From positions 1 to 64,000 of the forward strand of contig JAYULL010000187.1 in NCBI GenBank assembly GCA_043763625.1: a stretch of 64,000 bases of DNA, in the 5' to 3' direction. The stretch comes from Rubrolithibacter sp043763625 (lineage in GTDB: Bacteria; Bacteroidota; Bacteroidia; Sphingobacteriales; Sphingobacteriaceae). This document shows, one piece after another, positions 33,869 to 42,677 of the stretch. Numbering within the stretch: position 1 is the first letter of the stretch; each line of letters starts with the position of its first letter. The notes beneath the pieces are model-generated. The model had not been told where the DNA came from and made no database searches. It saw nothing but the letters and a program-made list of their open reading frames with translations. The position numbers and the translations under genes were made by a program.

Positions 33869-35983
33869 ATGGCAAAACGTATACATAATCATTTTTTTCT
33901 GCTGCCCGCATTGCTACTTTTTGCTTGTTCGCCTAAAAAAGTCCTTATCGATCCGGTAACAGTAAGAAGCCATCCAGATCAAAACGTTTTTCGCGGAAGC
34001 TACACCAAACAAACTGATATTATTAATACAAAACTCGATTTGAGCTTTAATTGGGACAGTGCCTTTGTTATCGGCAAGGCTTATATAGAAGCCAAACCCT
34101 ATTTCTATTCCTTAAATTCAATTACACTAGACGCTAAGGGCTTTAAAATAAACGAAGTAGCCTTGGTTAAAAAAGACGAAAGGCAACCGCTTAAATATGT
34201 TTACGACGGGAAGCGTTTGAATATAACACTCGATAAAGTTTATCAAAAAGGTCAAAAATACACTGTGTTTATCGATTACATAGCGAAGCCGTATGAACTG
34301 GAAGTAGGAACAGATATTGATGCTGAAGATTATAGAGGCATTTACTTTATAAATCGGGACGGCAAGGAAACGGGAAAGCCTAAACAAATTTGGACGCAGG
34401 GAGAAACGGAGTATAATTCCCACTGGTTTCCGACTATAAGCGGTCCTCAAGAAAAAATGACCCAAGAAATCAGTCTTACGGTACCTAAAAATCAAGTAAC
34501 CCTTTCTAACGGGATTTTAGATTTCTCAAGCGATAACGGAGACGGAACGCGTACCGATACTTGGCGACAAGAACAGCCGCATTCTACTTATTTAACGATG
34601 ATTGCCATAGGTGACTTTCATGTTGTTAAAGACAAATGGCGTGATAAAGAAGTAAGCTACTACATGGAACCGAAGTTTGCCAAAAACGCCAGATTAATAT
34701 TCGGTAAAACGCCTGAGATGATAGAATTTTTCTCCAAAAAGTTAGGAATAGAATTTCCTTGGGAAAAATACTCGCAGATAGTAGTTAGAGACTATTCCGG
34801 CGGAGCAATGGAAAACACCACCGCCGTCACTTTTTTCGAGGGGATGAACATGACTGAAGATCGTTATTTAGACGAAAGCCATGAAGACCTTATTGCTCAC
34901 GAATTATTTCATCAATGGTTCGGTAATCTAGTAACCGCAGAATCCTGGTCAAATTTGACTCTGAATGAAGGCTTTGCTACTTACGGAGAATACCTCTGGA
35001 ATGAACACAAATACGGTAAAGACTTTGCCGATTATGCGCTTTTTAAAGAACGCGAGTTGTATTTAACGGATGAGCATAATAAAGAATTAAATCTTATACG
35101 TTACAATTACTCCAACAAAGAACAAATGTTCGATCGGGTATCGTATCAAAAAGGCGGACTGGTAATTCATATGCTTCGCAATACAGTTGGCGATGAAGCA
35201 TTCTTTGCTGCGTTGAAAATTTATCTGACCCGATTCGCTTACAAGAACGTAGAGGTTCATGATCTTAGAATGGTATTTGAGGAAGTTAGCGGGCAAGATT
35301 TGAATTGGTTTTTTAATCAGTGGTATTTGGCTGCCGGACATCCTTTACTTGATATTCAAACCGGGTATGATAACACCTTAAAACAGATAAACGTGACAAT
35401 CAAACAAAATCAAGATCTAAACAAATATCCGCTATATAGCCTCCCTATAGCGGTCGATATTTATACAAGCGACAAAATTGAACGTAAAAAAGTTGCACTG
35501 ACACGCCAAAATCAAACTTTTACTTTTGAAGCACAACAAGAACCTGACCTGATAAATGTTGACGGCGAAAAATATCTATTGGCAGAAAAAGCAGAAACTA
35601 AAAGCCCGAATCAATACGCCTATCAGTATAACCATGCTCCACTATTTATAGACCGTTTCGAGGCAATAGAAAAATTGATACAATTTAAAGAGGATAAAAT
35701 AGTACGGGAAACGATAATAAAGGCCTTGGACGATAAAAATTGGAGCTTACGTAAAAAAGCAGTTGATTTCGTTGTAAATCTTACAGCAGATGAGAAAAGC
35801 GAGGTTTATAACAAAATTAAATCGATGGCAATAACAGATGAACGTTCGTATGTTAGGGCTGCAGCTTTAAAAGCTTTAACCAAAGCTTATCCGGATAAAG
35901 ACAACAAGCCAGTTTTCCGCCAGGCTGCTAACGATAAGGCAGCAAGCGTACACGCCGTAATTTCCGGCATTAACAAAACTTAA
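33869..35983 (+). CDS. M1 family metallopeptidase (aminopeptidase N-like lipoprotein)
   Basis: A 704-residue aminopeptidase with a lipobox FACS after the signal peptide. It has the M1 exopeptidase motif GGAMENTT, the zinc site His344-Glu345-x-x-His348 (HELFHQWFGN) with third ligand Glu367 (LNEGFATYGEY), and the catalytic Tyr region ...DRVSYQKGGLVIHMLR. The last about 120 residues are helical HEAT-like repeats. It should cleave N-terminal residues from peptides in the periplasm. Two bases separate it from the thioredoxin-like gene upstream. Its stop overlaps the end of the convergent small membrane protein gene by 4 bases. Confidence 0.95.
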   Translation: MAKRIHNHFFLLPALLLFACSPKKVLIDPVTVRSHPDQNVFRGSYTKQTDIINTKLDLSFNWDSAFVIGKAYIEAKPYFYSLNSITLDAKGFKINEVALVKKDERQPLKYVYDGKRLNITLDKVYQKGQKYTVFIDYIAKPYELEVGTDIDAEDYRGIYFINRDGKETGKPKQIWTQGETEYNSHWFPTISGPQEKMTQEISLTVPKNQVTLSNGILDFSSDNGDGTRTDTWRQEQPHSTYLTMIAIGDFHVVKDKWRDKEVSYYMEPKFAKNARLIFGKTPEMIEFFSKKLGIEFPWEKYSQIVVRDYSGGAMENTTAVTFFEGMNMTEDRYLDESHEDLIAHELFHQWFGNLVTAESWSNLTLNEGFATYGEYLWNEHKYGKDFADYALFKERELYLTDEHNKELNLIRYNYSNKEQMFDRVSYQKGGLVIHMLRNTVGDEAFFAALKIYLTRFAYKNVEVHDLRMVFEEVSGQDLNWFFNQWYLAAGHPLLDIQTGYDNTLKQINVTIKQNQDLNKYPLYSLPIAVDIYTSDKIERKKVALTRQNQTFTFEAQQEPDLINVDGEKYLLAEKAETKSPNQYAYQYNHAPLFIDRFEAIEKLIQFKEDKIVRETIIKALDDKNWSLRKKAVDFVVNLTADEKSEVYNKIKSMAITDERSYVRAAALKALTKAYPDKDNKPVFRQAANDKAASVHAVISGINKT

Positions 35984-36321
35984 TCGTCACTTTTAAGTGC
36001 TCCGAAAACCATTTTTATTAACGCCAACACTATTGCAAAAAGAAGAGCCGAAAAAAAGCCGGAAGTATTAAAACCCGACAAAAGTTTGTCAACCAACAGC
36101 ACCATCAGCACGGTAATAATAAATGACATTAAGCCAAGGGTAAGTATATTAACCGGAAAAGTAAAAATTCGAAGTAATGTGCCGATTGTCGCGTTTGCCA
36201 GAGCAATTAAAATTCCGGCAAGTAGCGCAGTTCCGAAGCCGTTAACAGTTACTCCCGGCAGCAAATAAGCAGCTATGGCAACAGCAGCACCCATAAGTAA
36301 AAGCTCAATAATCCATTTCAT
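35980..36321 (-). CDS. Phage-holin-family-type small integral membrane protein (Phage_holin_4_2)
   Basis: A 113-residue membrane protein with four predicted helices: WIIELLLMGAAVAIAAYLLPG, FGTALLAGILIALANATIGTLLR, PVNILTLGLMSFIITVLMVLLVD and FFSALLFAIVLALIKMVFGAL. The phrase LPGV-x-V-x-GF followed by ALLAGI-x-IALAN is typical of the family named after a phage holin, but the chromosomal members are not phage genes and their function is unknown. I start at ATG 36321 (MKWIIELL); the longer frame to 36396 adds a polar tail unlike relatives. No phage genes surround it. Confidence 0.82.
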   Translation of the reverse strand: MKWIIELLLMGAAVAIAAYLLPGVTVNGFGTALLAGILIALANATIGTLLRIFTFPVNILTLGLMSFIITVLMVLLVDKLLSGFNTSGFFSALLFAIVLALIKMVFGALKSDD

Positions 36322-36470
36322 TTTCTTTTTAAGGTTTAGAATGACTGATAGTTGTATTTGATCTGATAACAAAATTTCCCGGTTCCGGTTTATCAATTAA
36401 ACTCTCTTAGTTGAAATTCTATTAACATTTTACTTTAAATGACTTTTAAGTTTGTTAATAGTAACGGCCC

Positions 36471-37223
36471 CTAAACTTTAACAGCTGCAACTCGAAGCCT
36501 TACATAATCGGCATACCAATTGTCGTTCTTGTAATTCGTAGGCGCTACTTGTTTTTCAACATCCTCTAAAACTTCTTCAGCTAAGTTATTTTTTAAACCC
36601 TGTAGATAAGGTTCGCCGAACATTCTGACCCAATTTCTTATTCCTTTGTTGTCACTTAATAACGTTTTTCTGTCGAAGTGTGTTGCAAACACAACTCTAA
36701 ATCCACTCGTTTCTAATAAGGACGAATATTCCGACAGCGACGGGAAATACCAGATATTTTTGCCCGCACTTTCTGTAAGGCCTCTTTTGTTTAAAGCATT
36801 TTTTAATGCATTAAGGATATTGGCAACATTGCCTTTTCCGCCAAATTCTGCAACAAACCGCCCGCCCGTTTTCAAACTGTTAAAAATACAGCCAATTGCC
36901 TTTTCCTTATCAAGCACCCAATGTAAAGCTGCATTAGAAAACACTGCGTCGAACTTTCTTTCAAACGAAAAATCATCAGCAGACTTAACTTCAAACACTA
37001 TATGAGGATATTTCTTTCTTGCAGTCTCTATCATTTCAGGTGAACTGTCTATTCCCCGAATGTTTGCACCGGAAGCACTTATCATTTCTGCCAAGTCACC
37101 TGTTCCGCAGCCCAGATCTAAGATATCTTCACCTGTTTTAGGATCGAGTAGTTTAACTACCTCTTCACCGTATTTAGATACGAAGTCGTGTTTTTGATCG
37201 TAAAGATTGGTATTCCAGTTCAT
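36471..37223 (-). CDS. Class I SAM-dependent methyltransferase
   Basis: A 250-residue methyltransferase. SAM-binding motif I is ILDLGCGTGDLAEMI, then motif II GIDSSPEMIETARKKYP, and FDAVFSNAALHWVLDKEKAIG. The start WNTNLYDQKHDFVSKYGEEVVKLL and the ALHWV phrase resemble the trans-aconitate methyltransferase/Tam-like group, but substrate cannot be assigned. It is a single minus-strand gene. Confidence 0.85.
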   Translation of the reverse strand: MNWNTNLYDQKHDFVSKYGEEVVKLLDPKTGEDILDLGCGTGDLAEMISASGANIRGIDSSPEMIETARKKYPHIVFEVKSADDFSFERKFDAVFSNAALHWVLDKEKAIGCIFNSLKTGGRFVAEFGGKGNVANILNALKNALNKRGLTESAGKNIWYFPSLSEYSSLLETSGFRVVFATHFDRKTLLSDNKGIRNWVRMFGEPYLQGLKNNLAEEVLEDVEKQVAPTNYKNDNWYADYVRLRVAAVKV

Positions 37224-37377
37224 TTGCTTTGTGCTGCCTTAATTATTCAGCTAACATACCTATTTGTCTATATTCGCAGGATTTATAAAGGCAGATAGAT
37301 CACAATTGCTTTTACCACTTAAAACCCCGTCAAACGCTCAATTAAATATAGTCCGGCCAAGCATAAATCCCGGTTTT

Positions 37378-38583
37378 TTAATCTTCAGACGAAATTCCGC
37401 TGCCGTTATAAGCGCTTTTTCGTACCACAGGCATATCGGTCATTTTAAATAATTCATCAAGCTTTAACAGACTTCCGTTAGTAATATTGCTGAGTAAAAC
37501 TATAGTAACATCTGAAGTCAAATCTCGAAGATAAATATGACGGAAACCGTGCCACCAACCGGTATGATACACTACTTTATGTCCCGGGCTCTCAAAAATT
37601 CTCCAACCGTAACCATAATTGAAATGACCGCGAATAAGTTCATTCCGGCCCATATACATAGAGTCCAGCGAGGATTGCTTTAATATCTTACCTTTTCTTA
37701 AAGCTCGGTCAAACAAGAATAAATCAGAAGTAGTGCTGTAAATTCCCTTATCGCCTACAGGGCCGTCTAAAAAATTTTGAACTACAGAATAGCGCCAAGT
37801 TCTGTCGTGACCTACAACGTCAACCGGAATTTTTTCATATTCTGCTCTTGAATACACCGCAGTATTATTCATAGCGGCAGGTTTAAAGATATTCTCTTTC
37901 ATAAATCGGGAATATTTCATGCCGCTCACTTTTTCAATAATAGCTCCTAAAACCATAAAATTGGAGTTGTTGTAGTGGAAATGCCTGTTGGGTTGAGTGT
38001 AGGGGTTGGGTTTGTGCTCCGCAATGAGATTCATTACATCGCTGTTAGTTATACCGGGGCGTTCATCCTTGTGTGCTTTCTTCCATAGGCCGTCAACAAA
38101 ATAAACGTAGTTCATCATGCCCGAACGGTGGCACAAAAGTAGACGAACAGTTATGCCGGCATACGGAAAGCCGGGAAAAAAGTCTCGAACATCTTGGTCC
38201 AGTTTGAGCTTCCCTCGTTCTACCAATAACATAATTGCGGTTGCAGTAAAAGGTTTGCTTACGGATGCGAGCTCGAATTTGGAGTCAATTTTTAAACTGT
38301 CCCGGTGCAAGTAATCGGCCCAGCCGATAGCGCTTCTGTAAATAATCTTACCTTTTTTTGCCACCAACACGTTGCCGTTAAACCCGTACTTGCGGTGCAA
38401 GTTTTTGATAAATGCATCAATTTGAGGATCGGCAGTTTTAGGATCATAAACAAGAGAAATGCTGTCTGACTTATCGTCTTCGGGCGTCCTTACTTTTGCA
38501 TTCTTTTTTTCGTTAGAGGAACAAGCGTTAAGAAATACGGCAATTAGCGTAACTACAATTATATGTTTCAGCGAAGATGTCAT
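37378..38583 (-). CDS. Serine hydrolase, class C beta-lactamase/esterase-like lipoprotein
   Basis: A 401-residue lipoprotein (lipobox LNACS). Penicillin-recognition motifs are present: SVSK (Ser-x-x-Lys, ASVSKPFTATAIMLL), Tyr-x-Asn in HYNNSNFMVLG, and HTG in VVYHTGWWHGF where class C enzymes have KTG. The HTG variant is frequent among esterases and D-aminopeptidases of this fold, so true beta-lactamase activity should not be assumed. It is likely periplasmic. Confidence 0.87.
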   Translation of the reverse strand: MTSSLKHIIVVTLIAVFLNACSSNEKKNAKVRTPEDDKSDSISLVYDPKTADPQIDAFIKNLHRKYGFNGNVLVAKKGKIIYRSAIGWADYLHRDSLKIDSKFELASVSKPFTATAIMLLVERGKLKLDQDVRDFFPGFPYAGITVRLLLCHRSGMMNYVYFVDGLWKKAHKDERPGITNSDVMNLIAEHKPNPYTQPNRHFHYNNSNFMVLGAIIEKVSGMKYSRFMKENIFKPAAMNNTAVYSRAEYEKIPVDVVGHDRTWRYSVVQNFLDGPVGDKGIYSTTSDLFLFDRALRKGKILKQSSLDSMYMGRNELIRGHFNYGYGWRIFESPGHKVVYHTGWWHGFRHIYLRDLTSDVTIVLLSNITNGSLLKLDELFKMTDMPVVRKSAYNGSGISSED

Positions 38584-38693
38584 TTTAAGGGGTCAGCATT
38601 AAATAATAATTCGGAAAATTAGAAATTATTCTAAGAGCACTATTAAAAGAGTTTTAAACACCTCGAATAGATTTTAGTTCTGCCTAAAAAATC

Positions 38694-38701
38694 TAAATTT
38701 G
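38694..38701 (+). promoter_or_regulatory. Candidate -7 promoter element of fumC
   Basis: TAAATTTG matches TAnnTTTG, 24 bases before the ATG at 38726. It sits inside the open frame upstream, which supports the shorter start. Confidence 0.5.
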
Positions 38702-38725
38702 CTCCGCTTTAACAATCAACAAATT

Positions 38726-40123
38726 ATGTCATTCAGAATAGAACATGATACAATGGGCGAAGTGCAGGTTCCGGCAGATAAATACTGGGGTGCGCAAACC
38801 GAACGCTCGCGAAATAACTTTAAAATAGGTCCGGAAGCCTCAATGCCTGCAGAAATAATCTATGCGTTTGCTTATTTAAAAAAGGCGGCCGCGTATACGA
38901 ATACTGATTGCACCGTATTACCGGCAGAAAAACGTGATTTAATAGCACAAGTTTGCGATGAGATTTTAGAAAAGAAACTTGATGCAGAGTTTCCCTTAGT
39001 AATATGGCAAACAGGTTCCGGAACGCAATCAAATATGAATGTAAACGAAGTGATTGCTAATAGAGCACATGTGCTTCAAGGTAACAAATTAGGAGAAGGA
39101 AAAACTTTTATCCACCCGAATGATGATGTTAATAAATCGCAATCATCTAACGATACTTACCCTACTGCAATGCATATTGCAGCATATAAGTTGGTGATGG
39201 AGGTTACTATTCCCGGGGTTGAGAAACTTCGTGATACGCTGAAAGCAAAATCAGAAGAATTTAAAGATGTGGTAAAGATCGGGCGAACCCATTTGATGGA
39301 TGCTACGCCGATGACCTTGGGCCAAGAATTTTCCGGCTACGTTTCACAATTAAATCACGGATTAAAAGCTCTCAGAAATACATTAGATCACTTGGCAGAG
39401 CTGGCTTTAGGCGGAACTGCCGTCGGTACCGGAATTAATACTCCGCCCGGATACGATGTAAATGTTGCAGAATATATCGCAAAGTTTACCGGTTTACCTT
39501 TTCGCACGGCAGAAAATAAGTTTGAGGCTTTAGCTGCTCATGATGCGATGGTAGAAACTCACGGAGCATTAAAGCAACTTGCCGTTTCTTTAATGAAGAT
39601 CGCAAATGATCTTCGGATGCTCGCTTCCGGTCCTCGGTCCGGCATAGGCGAGATCTTTATTCCTGAAAATGAACCCGGATCTTCTATCATGCCCGGAAAA
39701 GTAAATCCCACCCAAAATGAAGCAATGACTATGGTAGCAGCTCAAGTAATGGGTAATGATGTAACGGTATCTATAGGCGGAGCAAACGGACATTACGAAC
39801 TAAATGTTTTTAAACCGGTTATCGCTGCTAACTTTTTACAGTCGGCAAGGTTAATCGGCGACGTGTGCATGTCGTTTAATGAACATTGTGCTGTTGGTAT
39901 TGAACCAAATTATGCCGGAATAAAAAAGCATGTAGATAATTCGCTAATGTTAGTTACGGCATTAAATACCCATATCGGATACGAAAATGCCGCTAAAATT
40001 GCTAAAAAAGCTCATAAAGAAAACAAATCGCTTCGCGAAGCAGCTTTAGAACTCAACCTGCTTACAAACGAACAATTTGATATGTGGGTAAAGCCCGAAG
40101 ATATGATTGGGGGTTTGAAATAG
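38726..40123 (+). CDS. fumC: Class II fumarate hydratase
   Basis: A 465-residue fumarase, converting fumarate to malate in the TCA cycle without an Fe-S cluster. Motifs: RIEHDTMGEVQVPADKYWGAQTERSRNNF at the N-terminus, TGSGTQSNMNVNEVIANRA, SQSSNDTYPTAMHI, GRTHLMDATPMTLGQEFSGY, and the signature GSSIMPGKVNPTQNEA. Start chosen at ATG 38726 because relatives begin MSFRIEHD; the frame extends to a TTG at 38699 that overlaps the promoter element. Confidence 0.96.
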   Translation: MSFRIEHDTMGEVQVPADKYWGAQTERSRNNFKIGPEASMPAEIIYAFAYLKKAAAYTNTDCTVLPAEKRDLIAQVCDEILEKKLDAEFPLVIWQTGSGTQSNMNVNEVIANRAHVLQGNKLGEGKTFIHPNDDVNKSQSSNDTYPTAMHIAAYKLVMEVTIPGVEKLRDTLKAKSEEFKDVVKIGRTHLMDATPMTLGQEFSGYVSQLNHGLKALRNTLDHLAELALGGTAVGTGINTPPGYDVNVAEYIAKFTGLPFRTAENKFEALAAHDAMVETHGALKQLAVSLMKIANDLRMLASGPRSGIGEIFIPENEPGSSIMPGKVNPTQNEAMTMVAAQVMGNDVTVSIGGANGHYELNVFKPVIAANFLQSARLIGDVCMSFNEHCAVGIEPNYAGIKKHVDNSLMLVTALNTHIGYENAAKIAKKAHKENKSLREAALELNLLTNEQFDMWVKPEDMIGGLK

Positions 40124-40286
40124 GCGTCACCCTAAATTCCGCTTCGGGAGGAGGTGGACTTGTTAGCAAAGAAGTATTGATTTGCCATGCCAAGCAAGGT
40201 GGAAACCGAAAATTTGCAGCACGTTTTTCGTATTTTTCACCCCGCCGCGGCGGGGACGTTAATAAATTTCTGGGCGAGCGTTCGAA
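40124..40286. repeat. Intergenic GC-rich repeat-like element after fumC
   Basis: This 163-base spacer is unlike the AT-rich spacers around it. It contains two related GC-rich modules in the same orientation: GGGAGGAGGTGGACTTGTTA (about 40146-40165) and a GGCGGGGACGTTAA-containing copy (about 40249-40262). The second is preceded by a perfect 16-bp palindrome CCCCGCCGCGGCGGGG. The minus strand reads TSPP-rich peptides in both modules. This looks like a dispersed intergenic repeat or relic; copy number elsewhere cannot be seen from here. Confidence 0.45.
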
Positions 40287-40898
40287 ATGAAAAAAACCGG
40301 AGTACATTTTATGAACATCTATTATATGCAAGCTACGCCTTCTAAGCAAGCAGTACTTTCAATTCGGTTTTCAGCTTTTGACTTTCGAGTCCCACTTTCA
40401 CCTTTCGTCTTTTGCCTTCTGCCTTTCGCCTTTATATTACTCTTCTCTTCCTGCAAATTTAACCCTGCAATCCAAGGTAAAGGTTCGGATTTTTTACAAG
40501 GGGAGTGGCAGCAGGACACCGTATTGTATAAGGATAAGCTTTTAGAATACACCGGACATCACTTTACATTTACATGCGATTCTTTTTATGCGACATTAAA
40601 TACGGTTTCAAAAGTAAACAGGTTGGGATCTGATGTTTGTTTTGGCAACGGGAACTGGACGGAATATGCAAAAGGAACCTACACCGTAAGCAATGACAGT
40701 TTATATGTAAGGGCAACGTTTACACAATCCAATTTCAAGCAAAAAATTTCCGGGTGCTACCGTATCGGGCAATACTTGCCAATTTTTATCATTCAAAAGT
40801 ATAGTGAAAACACTATTCAACTTTTGGATTTACACCGACATTTGCCTTTAATATTGAGGTTGAAAAACAAAATAAAGTGTATCCCCAAGCCCTTATAA
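40287..40898 (+). CDS. Hypothetical lipoprotein, lipocalin-like size
   Basis: A 203-residue protein of no recognized family. The N-terminus is odd: about 30 polar residues, then a hydrophobic stretch LSPFVFCLLPFAFILLFSSC with lipobox FSSC (Cys56 counted from ATG 40287). The mature part is beta-rich with Trp/Tyr motifs (LQGEWQQDTVLYKDKLLEYTGHHFTFTCDSFYATL; GNWTEYAKGTYTVSNDSLYVRATF) resembling the small lipocalin-like or DUF4488-type lipoproteins of Bacteroidota. ATG 40326 would be an alternative start. Most of the signal peptide is coded by a pyrimidine-rich repeat tract. It lies 16 bases before the phosphatase gene. Confidence 0.65.
   Translation: MKKTGVHFMNIYYMQATPSKQAVLSIRFSAFDFRVPLSPFVFCLLPFAFILLFSSCKFNPAIQGKGSDFLQGEWQQDTVLYKDKLLEYTGHHFTFTCDSFYATLNTVSKVNRLGSDVCFGNGNWTEYAKGTYTVSNDSLYVRATFTQSNFKQKISGCYRIGQYLPIFIIQKYSENTIQLLDLHRHLPLILRLKNKIKCIPKPL
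40362..40447 (+). repeat. Pyrimidine-rich degenerate repeat inside the lipoprotein signal sequence
   Basis: The tract consists of units such as CTTTTGACTTTCGAGTCCC, CTTTCACCTTTCGTC and TTTTGCCTTCTGCCTTTCGCC, about 9 bases each. It is the same type as the arm at 51990-52027 (CCACCTTTCGCCTTTCACCTT) and the tract at 17720-17752. Read in this frame it yields Phe/Leu/Pro-rich hydrophobic sequence. Confidence 0.55.
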
Positions 40899-40914
40899 AC
40901 AACGATAAGTAGAA

Positions 40915-41355
40915 ATGAAAATACTAATGGTTTGCCTCGGCAATATCTGTCGTTCGCCCTTGGCACAAGGAATAATGGAGTATTTAGTTAAAGAAAAAGG
41001 ACTAAATTGGGAAATAGACTCGGCCGGAACCGGCAGTTGGCACATCGGTTCTCCTCCGGACCGGCGTTCTATTTCGGTGGCCAAAAATTACGGTGTTAAT
41101 ATTTCCGCCCAGTGCTGCCGGCAGTTCAGTGTCAACGATTTCGATTATTACGATCGTATCTACGTGATGGATAAAATCAACCAAGTTGATGTTTTAGGAC
41201 TTGTCCGGACAGAACAAGATAAGCAAAAGGTGCGCCTGCTTTTGGAGAAAGAGATTGTTCCCGACCCTTACTACGAGGATGACAAATTTGATTCGGTTTA
41301 CCGGATGATAGAGAAAGGTTGCCGAACTATTTTGCAAACCGAACTAAATGCATAA
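40915..41355 (+). CDS. Low molecular weight protein-tyrosine-phosphatase
   Basis: A 146-residue phosphatase with the P-loop C-x5-R at the N-terminus (VCLGNICRSP, Cys7 and Arg13), the IDSAGTGSWHIGSPPDRRS segment and the general-acid Asp in VPDPYY. It is cytoplasmic. Bacterial members act on tyrosine kinases of polysaccharide export or on arginine phosphate; none is adjacent here. The following small transporter gene starts 3 bases after its stop. Confidence 0.94.
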   Translation: MKILMVCLGNICRSPLAQGIMEYLVKEKGLNWEIDSAGTGSWHIGSPPDRRSISVAKNYGVNISAQCCRQFSVNDFDYYDRIYVMDKINQVDVLGLVRTEQDKQKVRLLLEKEIVPDPYYEDDKFDSVYRMIEKGCRTILQTELNA

Positions 41356-41358
41356 CTG

Positions 41359-41802
41359 ATGAAATGGATTTTTTATATTCTCCCTTTACTTGCCGGAATG
41401 TGTATGGCAACTCAATCAGGTATAAACAGTCAATTGAAAATTACGATAAATAATGCCTGGAACACAGTTTTAGTTTCGTTCTTTGTAGGCTTTGTACTTA
41501 TTCTTCTAATCGTTTTAATTACTAAGCAACCGTTTCCTAACCTTAAACTACTGCAAACCGTTCCGGTATACCAATATGCCGGAGGTTTATTAGGGGTTTG
41601 TTTTGTTTCTATCGCGATTGTCTCTGCTCCGGTAATCGGAGCAGCACCAATGTTTGCACTAATAGTAGGCGGTCAACTACTTGCCGCGCTGTGTTTTGAC
41701 CATTTCGGTCTTATAGGCTTCAAACCCAACCCGATAAGCCTTGTAAAAGTATTGGGTGTATTAATGGTTATTGCCGGTGCTTATCTTATAATCAGAAAGT
41801 AA
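41359..41802 (+). CDS. DMT-type small membrane transporter (YdcZ/DUF606 family)
   Basis: A 147-residue protein with about five transmembrane helices: IFYILPLLAGMCMATQSGINSQLK, VLVSFFVGFVLILLIVLIT, YAGGLLGVCFVSIAIVSAPVIGAAPMFALIVGGQLLAALCFD, LGVLMVIAGAYLIIR. The phrase QSGINSQL and the DHFGLIGF loop are DUF606-typical. Substrate is unknown. It is tightly linked to the phosphatase gene. Confidence 0.88.
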   Translation: MKWIFYILPLLAGMCMATQSGINSQLKITINNAWNTVLVSFFVGFVLILLIVLITKQPFPNLKLLQTVPVYQYAGGLLGVCFVSIAIVSAPVIGAAPMFALIVGGQLLAALCFDHFGLIGFKPNPISLVKVLGVLMVIAGAYLIIRK

Positions 41803-41945
41803 CTAAGAATCTTTTGCCGGATTCTACGGCGTAATCTGCCTTTATTTAGTCGCAATCCCCCCTTTTCCGGGCTTAAATTACTGCGCAAATTTGTTTCATC
41901 CCAGAGTGGTTTAAAGTATTAGATTTAAAATAAGTGAAATAAAAA

Positions 41946-42478
41946 ATGGCTGTAAACATTTTAATCGGAATAGCTGGACTCGTAGTTCTGATTCTCGCTA
42001 TTGCATTATTGGTACCGAATGAGTATTCGGTTGAACGGAATATTGTGATAGAAAAGCAGCGGCAGGGGTGTTCAATTATATCAAATATCTTAAAAATCAA
42101 GATTATTACAGCAAATGGGTTAGAAACGCCCCGAATATGAAAAAAGACTTTCGGGGAACCGACGGAACAGTTGGATTTGTTTATGCATGGGATGGAAATA
42201 AGCGAGCAGGCAAAGGCGAACAGGAAATAAAAAAAGTTGTAGAGGGCGAGCGCCTTGATTCGGAAGTCCGATTCGAAAAGCCTTTCGAAGGGATAGCACA
42301 AATTCGGATAATTATAGAGGAAACGGTGGAAAATAAAACAAAAGTATCTTGGGCGATGAAGGGCACCAACAAATTTCCTATGAACATCACAAACCTGTTT
42401 CTCAATAAACTGCTCGGGAAAGATTTGGAAATAAGCTTAAAAGCTTTAAAGGCAACCCTCGAAAAACAGCAGGTGTAA
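41946..42478 (+). pseudogene. SRPBCC family protein gene, interrupted by a one-base frameshift
   Basis: The 5' part (from ATG 41946) reads MAVNILIGIAGLVVLILAIALLVPNEYSVERNIVIEKQRQ. The natural continuation VFNYIKYLKNQDYYSKWVRN...KKDFRGTDGTVGFVYAWDG lies in the next frame from 42068. The switch falls at GGGG (42065-42068): one additional G would restore a single 177-residue protein with an N-terminal helix and a START/polyketide-cyclase-like fold, ending LGKDLEISLKALKATLEKQQ. Everything else in the gene is intact, so either the inactivation is very recent or it is a homopolymer sequencing error. Function of the family is unknown. Confidence 0.85.
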
Positions 42479-42677
42479 AAAGTAAATTGCCTGAGGCAGA
42501 ACAGGTCTTCGCTACAGGCAAGCATTAAAACATACTTTTAAAATTTAAACAAAATAAACGGCGGGCAGCTGGAAATCCAACGGTTGGAACTTAAACAATA
42601 ATAAAACCGCTGATTAAGCTGATTAATAAATTAAAAATCCACCCTAAATAAAAACATACTAATCAAACAAAAAAATC

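Noticed and set aside
35980..36321. Prophage remnant because of the holin-family name
   Set aside because: No other phage gene is near; chromosomal members of this family are common and not phage-linked.
37378..38583. Antibiotic-resistance beta-lactamase
   Set aside because: The fold and SxxK/YxN motifs fit, but HTG replaces KTG and the family is dominated by esterases and peptidases; resistance cannot be inferred.
41946..42140. Separate 64-residue membrane peptide gene
   Set aside because: Its C-terminal part is a frame-shifted readout of the SRPBCC gene; the natural continuation lies in the neighbouring frame after the G run.
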